DNA of 23,135 nt, taken from positions 66,685-89,819 of the forward strand of contig NW_003133369.1 of assembly GCF_000003605.2 (NCBI RefSeq), written 5' to 3'. The notes beneath the pieces are model-generated. The model was not told the DNA's origin, did no database searches, and worked only from the letters and a program-made list of their open reading frames with translations. How positions within the stretch are numbered: the first letter of the stretch is position 1; every line of letters begins with the position of its first letter. Positions 1 through 8,820 of this stretch are shown here, in pieces. The DNA is from Saccoglossus kowalevskii. Lineage: Eukaryota > Hemichordata > Enteropneusta > Harrimaniidae. Position numbers and translations under genes: made by a program.

Positions 1-910
1 CTGTTCGCGTAATCGTGATTTTTGTGATTTTAGACACGTTACGTTTCAAATGGCTGAAAAGACTCGAAAACCAAAAGTAGCACAGTCGAGAGGATATTTT
101 CTGTTCAGCACATCGTATTCAGTTATTTTTTGATGTTTAAGATAGCTATTGTGTTGGTTTTATAAAAATCAAAACAACTCGTTTGGTACATGGCCGATAA
201 AGTTATGAAAAAATCGATAATTTGAAAAAAGCAACGTGGGAACGAAGTATGGCCGCCCTTGAATAAACAGTGTAATCCCGTTATCAATTTAAGTTTATTT
301 GCTTGACAAGCTTAGTTTTGAGTGTTATACCATATCACAACAAACAATTGTTTATGTGACCGTTAAACTTGAACACTGTCATGTCTACGCTCCCTTTCTC
401 GCAACTTTCTTGTAAGCCACGGCACCAAGCGAAAATGTCATCAGAGCAGAACTACATAAATTTTATTTGTACTAAATACCGGCGATGAAACTTTTGTTGT
501 TGTTGAATATCAATTTAAATTCGTAATTGAAGTAAAAAAAAGGCCTACTATTTGCTGACTGAATCCGCTTGGAAGCAAGTCAGTCAAGCTTGCCGACAGC
601 ACTATCGTGAATTACAGGTTGTCGTTTTTGCTCTATAACTCGTTACAATCAGAGTTTCGTTTAGTTTAGTTCAGTCGACTTGCAGTACGATTGTTATACA
701 ATTATTACCAGCACAAAACAGTTTACATTTCCAAGAGCTAAGAATGTACATGTAACTGATTTGTCTACGTACCACCGATGCATCACTCAAATTCATTTGA
801 AAGTCAGTCTGCCATCCCAAATGACACAATGGACCTGATTAGTCTATTTTTGACAACCTCATATTCTTAGCCAATCCGCGTACATGTGTTATGTTTGAAA
901 AGCCGCATGT
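1..910. other. Non-coding, no feature recognised
   Basis: Probably intron of the DDR gene or intergenic DNA to its left. No exon of the expected discoidin domain was found on the plus strand. There are T-rich and A-rich runs only. Confidence 0.5.
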
Positions 911-912
911 TC

Positions 913-1304
913 ATCGGAGACTAAAGTCAGATTCCCAGCCATAACGAGATTCTTCATGGATATTTATTTTTCCAGTTTTACACCAAGAACATTTACAGTG
1001 GTCAGCTAGATTCAATATCAATATATCCAGGTCATTGAGCCTTTCATTATTCGCTTTACCGTAAGCGTTGCCAGATACTGCAGACTTCGCTGGCGATATT
1101 TTTCGTTTCGACATCATGCTCATTTTGTATGTTGATGTTGTGTCATCAGCCTCCAGTGACAGTATAGTGGTGTCCTCATCATGAGCATTTGAGGTAGTTA
1201 CGGTGGTGTCTTCAGTCTCCAGTGTGGTGGAGCAGATGTCACTTGGGTTTTCACTCGACTTGTCTGTTGTCGACTCGTCCAACTTTGTTTCCGTAGAGGG
1301 ACTG
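913..1304 (-). CDS. Uncertain minus-strand open frame or exon, acidic Thr-rich
   Basis: Not recognised. On the minus strand a frame runs from an acceptor-like tactacgtacacag (ending near 1305) to a TGA at about 913-911. The first half is acidic and Thr/Ser-rich with imperfect repeats (EDTTVTT, DEDTTILS, ADDTTST) from a roughly 64-bp DNA repeat around ctccagtg. The second half is less biased: ILNLADHCKCSWCKTG, ending ESDFSLR. There is no good ATG. It could be the last exon of a small gene nested in a DDR intron, a decayed fragment, or chance. Confidence 0.2.
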
Positions 1305-1881
1305 TGTACGTAGTAAAAAATATGGTTTCTGCTATTCAGAAACTTGCAGGTTTCGCTTGTTATTGGGACACTCTTTTACCGATTTTTTTTCCCAGTGCCA
1401 TTTTTTAAAATAAACTTGATCAATACAAAATAAATGAACAGTAATATATAGTAGAGAAAAGCGATGCGATGAACTATCAAAAACGAGTGAGTGTATCCGG
1501 TCATTTGACCGGGCGCGTACACACGATGTTTATTTGCAGGATTAAGCTAAATACAAATGTTATTGTTTAGGCACAGTGGGGCTTAGACGAAGTGCACATT
1601 CCAGGGATTTCCGTTACTTGTAAATTACTTTTTATTTTTTAAAAAGCCGTTTTTCTTGAAATAAAAAAGTGATTTAATAAAAAAACAAGATCGTATATGT
1701 ATAAGTCACCGTTTAATAAAAGAAGAAAAAAATTAAAATCACCACAAAAGTCTACTACATTTTTAATAGTGGGTCAATGTTAATATTGAACTTAGCATGC
1801 CTAATACATGGTCGGTTAATACTACGGTAGCATGCAAAATACTGATTGAACAAAATTCTCCAATTTTTGTTTTTCATGTAG
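1305..1881. other. DDR intron (3' end)
   Basis: AT-rich with several A and T runs, ending in the acceptor at 1881. No other structure seen. Confidence 0.6.
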
Positions 1882-2397
1882 ATGATTTACAGTCGTATAG
1901 CATGCCACAAGGTAATGCCATGGATGAGGAACTGGTATTCACCGATAGAATGTACGATGGCGTCAATAACAACGGTATATTGAAATATGGACTCGGACAG
2001 TTAACAGACGGCAAAGTTGCTGATAATTACTACGATCACATGGACCCATATTTTGGGAAAGGTTACCACTGGGTAGGATGGGATCGTCAGGCAACACCGC
2101 AACTGGAAATTACATTCCGCTTTGACTCGGTACGAAACTTCACATCCATGATGTTGCATTGTAACAATCAGTTTGATCAAGGAGTGTCGTTATTTGCATC
2201 GGTGGTTATCTGGTTCAGTGTAAAGGGAGGATATTATTCTACTAATTCGTTGAGATTCACTCCGCAGCGAGATGATACGCATCCAGACGCGAAACACCTT
2301 AATATTGAACTAAATCACAACATTGGCGAAACTGTCAAGTGTCAGTTTGAGTATTATTCTCGCTGGATTATGTTCAGTGAAGTCAGTTTTGAGTCAT
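1882..2397 (+). CDS. ddr: DDR exon: DS-like extracellular domain
   Basis: Acceptor ttttcatgtag ends at 1881 and donor gtaagt begins at 2398; phase is 1 on both sides. The first codon is split, and the reading continues SYSMPQG, then [13 protein letters not shown] and VGWDRQ, matching the DS-like domain that follows the discoidin domain in DDR1/2. [12 protein letters not shown] contains the N-glycosylation sequon NFT next to a conserved cysteine, as in human DDR2. The partner cysteine lies in VKCQFEYY. The open frame reading leftwards to 1797 is intron read-through. Confidence 0.93.
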
Positions 2398-5300
2398 GTA
2401 AGTACATAAGTTGTCATATTTTTTGGATATTATATTTACCATTTGATGTAAAACCGATTTTAGTATTATTTCTATTAGGACAGTTTTCATATTCTGGTAT
2501 TCTTCATGGCCAACTTTTTAAAAATCAATAAATAAATAAAAATATTTGGTTTCCATACTCAATTTAATAATATACAACACGTAATACAAGAATTCAGTAT
2601 TTAAATTATATACAGAATACAGGACAGTTGTACTGACGCAACATGCATGTTGAATTCTGTAGTAAATGATTAATTATATCCAGTGGCTTTGGCCTTGTTA
2701 TGAATCTTACTGTGTCTCACTAGAACTTGGTGAGTCAGTAGGCCCTGTTTTTGTCATTGAACCTCTGGTAAATATCATGAAGCCAGGCAACCAACACTAT
2801 GCTTGTTAATTACAGACTTTATTGTTGAGTCCCAAGTGATGACAACAACACACGGTAAAAACGCAAAGGCTCATGGGTAGACATTTGTTTGTAAGCAATG
2901 ACACGTTATCGCCATCTGGCGCATGTGCAGGCGACAACTTCCCCGCTTTAATCTTTTTATCACAACCAAGAGAAATACACTCTCATGGTGTGGAAACTGC
3001 AGCGAGAAGTGAAAACAGTTTGAGTTTTCTCTGTGGATGACTACTGCCGGTGGTGTGATACAATCCTATGTAACGCCTGACACAACAGTGTCCATAAATA
3101 AACTGATGATGAATGTTTATAATGTTATATGAATTAAATTATTTCATTTCATTACTTAATTGTTCTCATCCTGTTTCTCTTGAACAGCCTTCATGACAGA
3201 AAATTACACTGTACCCAGTAGTACATCCGTTCCTTATGATGTTGACCCGATGTTTGTACCAGTCAAACCGACCACTCATCCTAGTACTGGTAGACAGAAT
3301 GAAATCATTGCACTCTCATCTACAACTGGTGAGTCATTTTATAAGGGATAAGGGATAAGTAATAAGACACATGTTGATGGTGAATTTTTGGCAATTAAAC
3401 AATTTCAAATTTTTATGTTAATATTTCTACAAGAATGGTATCTAGAATTGTGGAAACAAATTAAAATAAAAGAAATAATTTAGAATTTTCACGTTTAACC
3501 TATTCACCACCAGATTTTATAGCCCCAATTTTGGTGTACTTTTTAGCTTTGCTGTCGACTTTGTCAATCAGAGCTTATCATATGAGTGATTGTGCGCCGT
3601 TGTCGTTGCCGCATTTTTACTTTTTCAATTTTCTTCTTGAAAACTAAAAGCCTGATTCCTTTGATACTTGGTGTATATGTACCTCAGGTAGACCTCTCTT
3701 AGATTTTGCTCATTTCGTGATGATATCTTTAATTCTCTAATTTTGGTGGTAAAAAAGTCAAGTATATTTGAAATATGCTAATAAGCCGATTTCATTTTCT
3801 ACACAAGATTAACTGCAAAAGTATTCAATAGATTTCTCAACCCATGTCTAAGTATATGCAGATTAAAATTTTGGAAAAAATCTGTGAAAAAATTATTTTA
3901 TGAATGGTGACAGAGATGAACTTTGTTGCTCAAGGATCATGGCTGATATTTAGCGTCTTTTCACAGGATCTGCCGAGAAACCAGAAAAAATTGTCAAACC
4001 TGCTGCCAAAGCGAAAACTGGACTGATTGGTGGTCTGGTCTGTCTGGTCATCATCATTGCTATCCTCATTGGTGTAATTCTGATATTGCTATGGCGACAG
4101 AAACAAAACAAATCGTTAATGAAAGGACCGAGGATAGTGGAGCAAGTTCACTGTGATTTGAATTCAGTGCGTATTACGAACAATCAGCTTGGGACACAAC
4201 ACTCGCGTCGCAGTAATCCTACATATGACCAGTTACTGCTACAAGACGACCCTGAGGGTGACGTACCTTGGGTGTCAAAACGATCGTTACCAGAAATACC
4301 ACCAACCTGCGTAGAAAATTCAGGTAATAATTCTCAGAAATCTTGTCTCTTGACAAAGACACATTAACAATATAACCATTTTTGCCGTTGATCCCACAGT
4401 ATTTTTGCAATTTTCTGTATCATGTTATTTGGTTGCGATTGAGTTTTACCTGATTACAGTTGATTTTCTCACGTAAAACAGTGTAGGTGTAAGAAAAAGA
4501 TGGATTTTACATCTTGCATTTCAACGCTTACTACAAAACTACTTTTTGAAATAATCAACCAGTTTCAGGGATTGCTGTAGAAAGCCTACCCGTAATAGTT
4601 GTGGTCAAACTGTTCAAAAAGACATCCATATTCTATGTTTTGTTTTGTTTGTGTGCAGTTGTAGTGTGAGCGCCCTCTATTGGCCACACTGACACCAAAT
4701 TTACTTTGTTTATGAAGACATCTGTGAAATCTTTTCCACCCAGTTCTCTTTACTGCTATGTTTACTTGTGACTGTTTTGAGGTTTTGAGGTGTTCTCTCT
4801 CGTAGCACGATCCGTGTTTCCCTAGGTTTAATAAAGCACTTTCCGTTTCTGCCAAATCTTGATTTCCCTGATGTGTTTAATAATAAATAGCTATTATAAG
4901 AAAAATAAACTAGTGAAAAAAAGAGCTACTGATCGAACTACTACTAAATTTCTACCAGTTCTGATTTACCATGTACAGTTACATGTATACCTGCCAAGTT
5001 TGTGTGTAATTTTTAAGCAACACATAATAACATATATTTGTTAATTTTCCAGGTTGTTCATCAAGAATTTATGCAGAACCTGACATCACTAAATCAACAG
5101 GGCACAGCAGTAAATCCAACTTTCTTCAACAACCGTACGCAGAAACTGACGTCATCCACAAATTCAATATTCAGGGCGTATCTGGTAATAATATTTACTC
5201 TGTGCCGTCAGCAAGTCTGGAAAAGCTCACTAATTTGAATCCTGTCGCACCAGAAATAAACATGGAAGACTTGGAATTCCTGGAAGTTCTTGGAGATGGG

Positions 5301-8300
5301 CAGTTTGGACAGGTGAGATATTTGTGTTAACGTATTCCTTGAAAATTGATATGTATCACAGTGGTTAACCTTTTCACCACCAGTTCATTAAAATTCACAA
5401 AATAGTCCCATTTATAGTCTGCACTTTCCTTCAGAAGATTGGGACAAAAATAGTCAATTTTTTTTAATAAAAACTGAAAATTGATTCAAATTTTGTCTGT
5501 TGGCTTCAAAATTAAGGTTCAGAAATATTGAAGAAAAAGGGCGAAAAAGTTTGATCATGAAAAGGGAGTTTGCAGGTTTGACTTCCATGATTGGCTGCTT
5601 ACTCAGCAGTGGAAAAGTGGGGAAAAAAAATTAGTACACCTGCTCACTTATCTGGCTTGTATATGTAGCTTTTATATATATGTGAGAGACATGAATGACC
5701 AGTTAGAGAAAACATAAATTTGTTTACCTCTACAAGGCTTCTGTACTGCGTACATGTGAGCCTTTACAGCAGGAGAACCTAGTACATGCATAGGGGTTAC
5801 CGTATGTCTAAGTTTACTATGCAATGAAACCACTAGTATACTTGTTACTATTAACGCAACGACCCTGTTCACTTTATTTTTATAAATATTTATAAATTTC
5901 AATAAAAGTTTAATGCAACCAGCCAATCAGTGTATTGCGCAATGACATCATTTGAAAATGTTTCAATGTTATTCCGTTGGCAAATAGGAACATTTCTCAT
6001 TTCAGTTTGAATTGTGTAATGTGTAAAGATTTATAAAAATAACGAGAATGGCTTTCTTGTGTGGATATGATTACCGCATGATTGTAATAATCTTTAATTT
6101 TTTTTTTGTCTCATTTTGTAAGGTTCATTTGTGTGAAATTGAAAATCATGAGTTACTAAATGGAAATGGTGCAAACAAACAAACAAATATACTGGTTGCT
6201 GTCAAGATGCTGAGAAAGGATGCAAACAAAAATGCCAGGTATGTCACCTCATGAGGGTGCTGTTGCTACTGTATTCTGTCCTCCCTGTTGTATCCTCAAC
6301 TCGAAAAAAACATTATTTTTAATAATTTATATTTTACGCTCACTGTATGCAACGTTTGGAACACTTTAAATAATATGTATTCTTGTCTACTTTATATCAT
6401 GTAGATCTGATTTCATGACAGAAATAAAGATAATGTCTCAGTTGCATCATGATAACATAGTAAGACTGCTGGGTAAATGCACCAAGGAAGAGCCTTGGTG
6501 TATGATTGTAGAGTACATGCCAAATGGGGATCTGAATCAGTTCTTGTTTGACAGAGATCTTGATACACAAATCAATGGTGCAGCAAAATCTCAACCAATC
6601 AGGTAATGATGTTATTTATTTATATATTTATTTATTAGAAATGCATATAAACGAAAAAATGCATTTATTATATGTACTTAATCTTTAAAATACTGTAGAA
6701 TACTTTATTTTCGCTTGGAATTAATTTTTGCTATTTTCACTGAAGGAATAAAATTCAGTGAAAATAAAATCCAGCGAATATACCTTTTTTCCTATATTTC
6801 ACATTCAACTCGTCTAAAATCAGTGAAAATAAATTCCATACAAAACACACAAAAAGTCTTTTCAGAGAAAATTAATTCCAGCTAAAATAAAGTATTTTAC
6901 AGTATAACAGATTTTGACCATAGAAACACCTCCAAATTCCAATGCGGCTTTGAATGGATTACTTCATAATTCTGTTGTTTTCAGTGTTAGATAGATAAAA
7001 GCTCTATAATGATTTGAAAATATTTTTTTTTATTGAATTTTTTTTGATAAACTTGAGTTTAATTTTGTAAACATGAATCAAAACATCATGTATGCATGAC
7101 TATGATTCACTATTGGGTGGAATTAGCTTTCTATTATCTGTGAAAACGTCAGGATGTCGCTCAGCTTCAAATATTGTTTGTAAGTTTATATTATATTTGT
7201 TAATTTCTCTTTTGATCAGTTTTGAAGATCTCATATACATCGTGAAGCAAATAACTGATGGTATGCAATACTTGTCATCGTTAAATTTCGTACATCGCGA
7301 CTTAGCGACCAGAAACTGTCTAGTAGGACAACGTTACAGGATACGTATTGCAGACTTTGGAATGAGTAGAAGTCTCTACTCAGCTGACTATTATAAAATT
7401 GAAGGCAAAGCAATTCTACCAATTAGATGGATGGCATGGGAATCAATATTATATGTAAGTAACAATATTTGAAAAAGTTTTTCTCTACTTCGTAGAAAAA
7501 CAGACGGAGTAATTTTTTATAGCTGGAATTGAAAAGACTTTTTGGGTGTTTTGTTTAGAATTTATTTTCACTGATTATTGAAGAGTTGAATGTCAAATAT
7601 AGGAAAAAGGTATATTTTATTTTCACTGAATCATTCCTTCAGCAAAAATGGTGAAAATTACTTCCAAGCGAAAATAAAGTATTCTACAAAACTATATGAA
7701 AATCAGATTTAGCAATTGATGTAGTAAACACGAACCATATGTACTATGTACACATGATGTAAATTGCTCAGAACCCATATTTCATGTTTGCGATTACATG
7801 CATGTGGCAGTCTAAGTCCCTAGGTAAACCAGACCTGGATCTGAACTGATTTTAATTTGCGTCATGGTTACTCATGATAGTGGCTCCTGTTTTTAAATTC
7901 TACCTGAGGGCTGAACACTGAAAAGCAATTGACCCATAACCAGAGTGTGCCAAAGCTATTGACAGAGATTTTTTCACTAACAGATACTAATTTAGGGGTA
8001 AAATTCCTTAAAAACCATTTCGAGTATTATGATAGAAAGACGGTAACACTGTCAAATAAAGACGTAGATATTAAATTAAATTTCCGAGGCCACTTTTATG
8101 TACTTATCAGCCCTTTCATATTGCATATAAAAAAAGGGTTACGGGTGATGACAATAATATTCAACATCTGGCGCAAAAAATGAAATTTTTAGGGATCTAA
8201 TAAATGTTGAAAGATGCCAGTTACTCAAAGAGACTTACAATATTTGTTCCATAAACCAAGTTAAATTTATTTATTTTCAGGGCAAGTTCAGTACCAATAG

Positions 8301-8586
8301 CGATGTCTGGGCATATGGTGTAACACTATGGGAGATTTTCACGTTGGCAAAAGAACAGCCTTATTCAGATTTAACGGACCAGCAAGTCATAGAAAACACG
8401 GGTGAATACTACAGAAATACCGGCGAAGAGGTAATTCTGGATAGACCATCTGCTTGTCCTAAGGATATCTATTGTTATATGAAGCAGTGCTGGAGGCGAG
8501 ACACGGAAACGAGGCCGACATTTGATTATTTGGATGGAATATTCCAACAAAAAAATGATGGATATGAACCAGAATTTGAAGATTAG
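1882..8586 (+). CDS. ddr: Discoidin domain receptor tyrosine kinase (DDR1/DDR2-like), 3' eight exons, 5'-partial
   Basis: Collagen-binding single-pass receptor tyrosine kinase. Eight exons join with consistent phases: 1882-2397, 3188-3328, 3967-4323, 5053-5312, 6123-6238, 6405-6602, 7220-7454 and 8281-8586 (TAG at 8584). They give about 708 residues. Seen in order: DS-like domain, Thr/Ser/Pro-rich stalk, transmembrane helix (4020-4094), linker with NPTY and YAE motifs, then a full kinase with Gly-loop GDGQFG, VAVK lysine, alphaC glutamate, HRD, DFG, an activation loop with the DDR pattern YSADYY, and the C-lobe. Identity to vertebrate DDRs is strong in [14 protein letters not shown] and IENTGE. 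The signal peptide and N-terminal discoidin domain that bind collagen are upstream of the window. The C-terminus carries a short acidic tail (YEPEFED) beyond where I recall vertebrate DDRs ending. The family assignment is near certain. DDR1 versus DDR2 cannot be decided, because most invertebrate genes predate that split. No frameshift or missing catalytic residue was found. Confidence 0.95.
2398..3187 (+). other. DDR intron
   Basis: 790 bp with canonical ends. The middle (about 2690-3070) is less AT-rich and may be an old insertion (it includes cgccatctggcgcatgtgca), but no termini were identified. Confidence 0.6.
3188..3328 (+). CDS. ddr: DDR exon: extracellular juxtamembrane stalk
   Basis: Acceptor cttgaacag ends at 3187 and donor gtgagt begins at 3329; 141 bp, phase 1 to 1. 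It encodes a Thr/Ser/Pro-rich segment with the sequon NYT and YDVDPMFVP, comparable to the poorly conserved stalk of DDR2 (YDPML). It has no ATG-started open frame of useful size, so it is found only from splice sites and homology order. Confidence 0.88.
3329..3966 (+). other. DDR intron with repeats
   Basis: 638 bp. Contains a ttaacctattcaccaccag motif (about 3496-3514) that recurs in another DDR intron at about 5366-5384, and the dispersed repeat copy at 3636-3760. Confidence 0.6.
3636..3760. repeat. Dispersed copy of the 12.3-kb repeat family in a DDR intron
   Basis: Shares the cttgaaaacta core, then tttgatacttggt and tatgtac, then tgatgatatctttaattct, in the same order and spacing as the units at 12291-12620. 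It is not coding in any frame I could read. Confidence 0.6.
3967..4323 (+). CDS. ddr: DDR exon: transmembrane helix and cytosolic juxtamembrane segment
   Basis: Acceptor cttttcacag ends at 3966 and donor gtaata begins at 4324; 357 bp, phase 1 to 1. A Lys-rich extracellular end precedes a 25-residue hydrophobic helix at 4020-4094 ([13 protein letters not shown]... ending LLW), followed by the stop-transfer residues RQKQNK. Glycines in the helix resemble small-residue dimer motifs of receptor kinases. Further on, [11 protein letters not shown] contains an NPxY-type phosphotyrosine motif in the place of the Shc-binding LLSNPAY of DDR1. A Pro-rich stretch (LPEIPPT) follows. Confidence 0.93.
4324..5052 (+). 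other. DDR intron
   Basis: 729 bp with canonical ends. The short open frames on both strands here are not protein-like. Nothing else seen. Confidence 0.6.
5053..5312 (+). CDS. ddr: DDR exon: juxtamembrane tyrosines and kinase Gly-rich loop
   Basis: Acceptor ttttccag ends at 5052 and donor gtgaga begins at 5313; phase 1 in, phase 0 out. The correct frame, fixed by the split codon from 4323, reads RIYAEPDIT, then [23 protein letters not shown], and [11 protein letters not shown], the start of the kinase Gly-loop. This matches HYAEADIVNLQGVTGG of vertebrate DDRs. Two YAE[PT]D tyrosine motifs occur here instead of one. The longer ATG-started frame overlapping this exon (5038-5238) is out of frame and is not the protein. 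Confidence 0.93.
5313..6122 (+). other. DDR intron
   Basis: 810 bp with canonical ends and a T-rich acceptor tract. It carries the second ttaaccttttcaccaccag motif near its start. The short minus-strand frame (5672-5926) is not credible. Confidence 0.6.
6123..6238 (+). CDS. ddr: DDR exon: kinase N-lobe with catalytic lysine
   Basis: A T-rich acceptor ending ttgtaag (6122) and donor gtatgt (6239) bound 116 bp; phase 0 in, phase 2 out. It encodes VHLCEIEN, an Asn/Gln-rich insert made from an AAAC micro-repeat, and [15 protein letters not shown] with the ATP-binding lysine of VAVK. VHLCE and DANKNAR are near-exact DDR signatures. Confidence 0.94.
6405..6602 (+). CDS. ddr: DDR exon: kinase alphaC helix and hinge
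   Basis: Acceptor tcatgtag ends at 6404 and donor gtaatg begins at 6603; 198 bp, phase 2 to 2. It encodes [13 protein letters not shown] (alphaC with the conserved glutamate), [10 protein letters not shown], and [15 protein letters not shown] (hinge and alphaD), all DDR-like. The DDR-specific insert after NQFLF is short and polar. Confidence 0.94.
6690..6905. mobile_element. Miniature inverted-repeat element, copy 1 (DDR intron)
   Basis: A 216-bp element with terminal inverted repeats of about 38 bp (6690-6727 and 6868-6905; ctgtagaatactttatttt against its complement, with few mismatches). It is flanked by TA on both sides, the target duplication expected of Tc1/mariner-type elements. There is no coding capacity, so it would be a non-autonomous MITE. 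Its core contains repeated cagtgaaaataaa motifs. Confidence 0.75.
7220..7454 (+). CDS. ddr: DDR exon: catalytic loop, DFG and activation loop
   Basis: Acceptor tttgatcag ends at 7219 and donor gtaagt begins at 7455; 235 bp, phase 2 in, phase 0 out. It carries [20 protein letters not shown] (HRD aspartate), IADFGMSR, the activation-loop tyrosines YSADYY, and [10 protein letters not shown]. Skipping this exon would shift the frame and remove every catalytic residue of the C-lobe. It is flanked by oppositely oriented copies of one mini-transposon (6690-6905 and about 7516-7688). The open frame extending left to 7092 is intron read-through. Confidence 0.95.
7455..8280 (+). other. DDR intron with inverted MITE copy and an unexplained open frame
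   Basis: 826 bp. After the MITE copy (7516-7688) there is an open stretch at 7929-8183 whose translation (for example [19 protein letters not shown]) looks more protein-like than random intron. It has no exon signals joining it to the DDR frame and may be a retroelement remnant. Confidence 0.5.
7516..7688. mobile_element. Miniature inverted-repeat element, copy 2, inverted (DDR intron)
   Basis: The reverse complement of copy 1 aligns along this stretch: agctggaatt, gaaaagactttttg, tttattttcactga, gagttgaatgt, aatataggaaaaa and cttccaagcgaaaataaag occur in the same order. The left terminus is eroded and there are internal deletions, so the left edge is approximate. It lies about 60 bp after the catalytic exon's donor site, while copy 1 lies about 315 bp before its acceptor. 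Confidence 0.7.
8281..8586 (+). CDS. ddr: DDR terminal coding exon: kinase C-lobe and stop
   Basis: Acceptor ttattttcag ends at 8280; phase 0 start; TAG at 8584-8586. It encodes [20 protein letters not shown] (subdomain IX), [23 protein letters not shown] (subdomain XI arginine), then a 20-residue tail ending in EPEFED. IENTGE is a DDR signature. The acidic end lies beyond where vertebrate DDRs stop, as far as I recall. Confidence 0.95.
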   Translation, partial: GKFSTNSDVWAYGVTLWEIFTLAKEQPYSDLTDQQVIENTGEYYRNTGEEVILDRPSACPKDIYCYMKQCWRRDTETRPTFDYLDGIFQQKNDGYEPEFED

Positions 8587-8814
8587 GGATGGTTGTAAAT
8601 GTTGAACTTTGACCCTAATTTGGTTGTTCGTTGTTTGTTTCTTCCAGGGTACATCGACAAATGTTTTGATTATTTCCTGTCTTCCACAACTATTCATTTT
8701 CTTAATTAGGATTCATTAAAATTTAATAATGATAATAATTAACCAAGTGGAGAGACAATTTCAAAATCAAACATGTGCCAAATTTTAGTGATTTCTTCAT
8801 AATCATAGTTTCAC

Positions 8815-8820
8815 AATAAA
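8815..8820 (+). terminator. Candidate early polyadenylation signal (AATAAA)
   Basis: AATAAA lies 230 bp after the DDR stop. The downstream sequence is only weakly T-rich, so this is a possible proximal site giving a short 3' UTR. Confidence 0.25.

Noticed and set aside
248..260. ggccgcccttg as another end of the GGGCGG-type mini-element
   Set aside because: Only about 7 bases agree and no partner end is found nearby.
5038..5238. Open frame on the plus strand starting at an intronic ATG
   Set aside because: Out of frame with the DDR protein. The correct frame through 5053-5312 gives clear DDR motifs.
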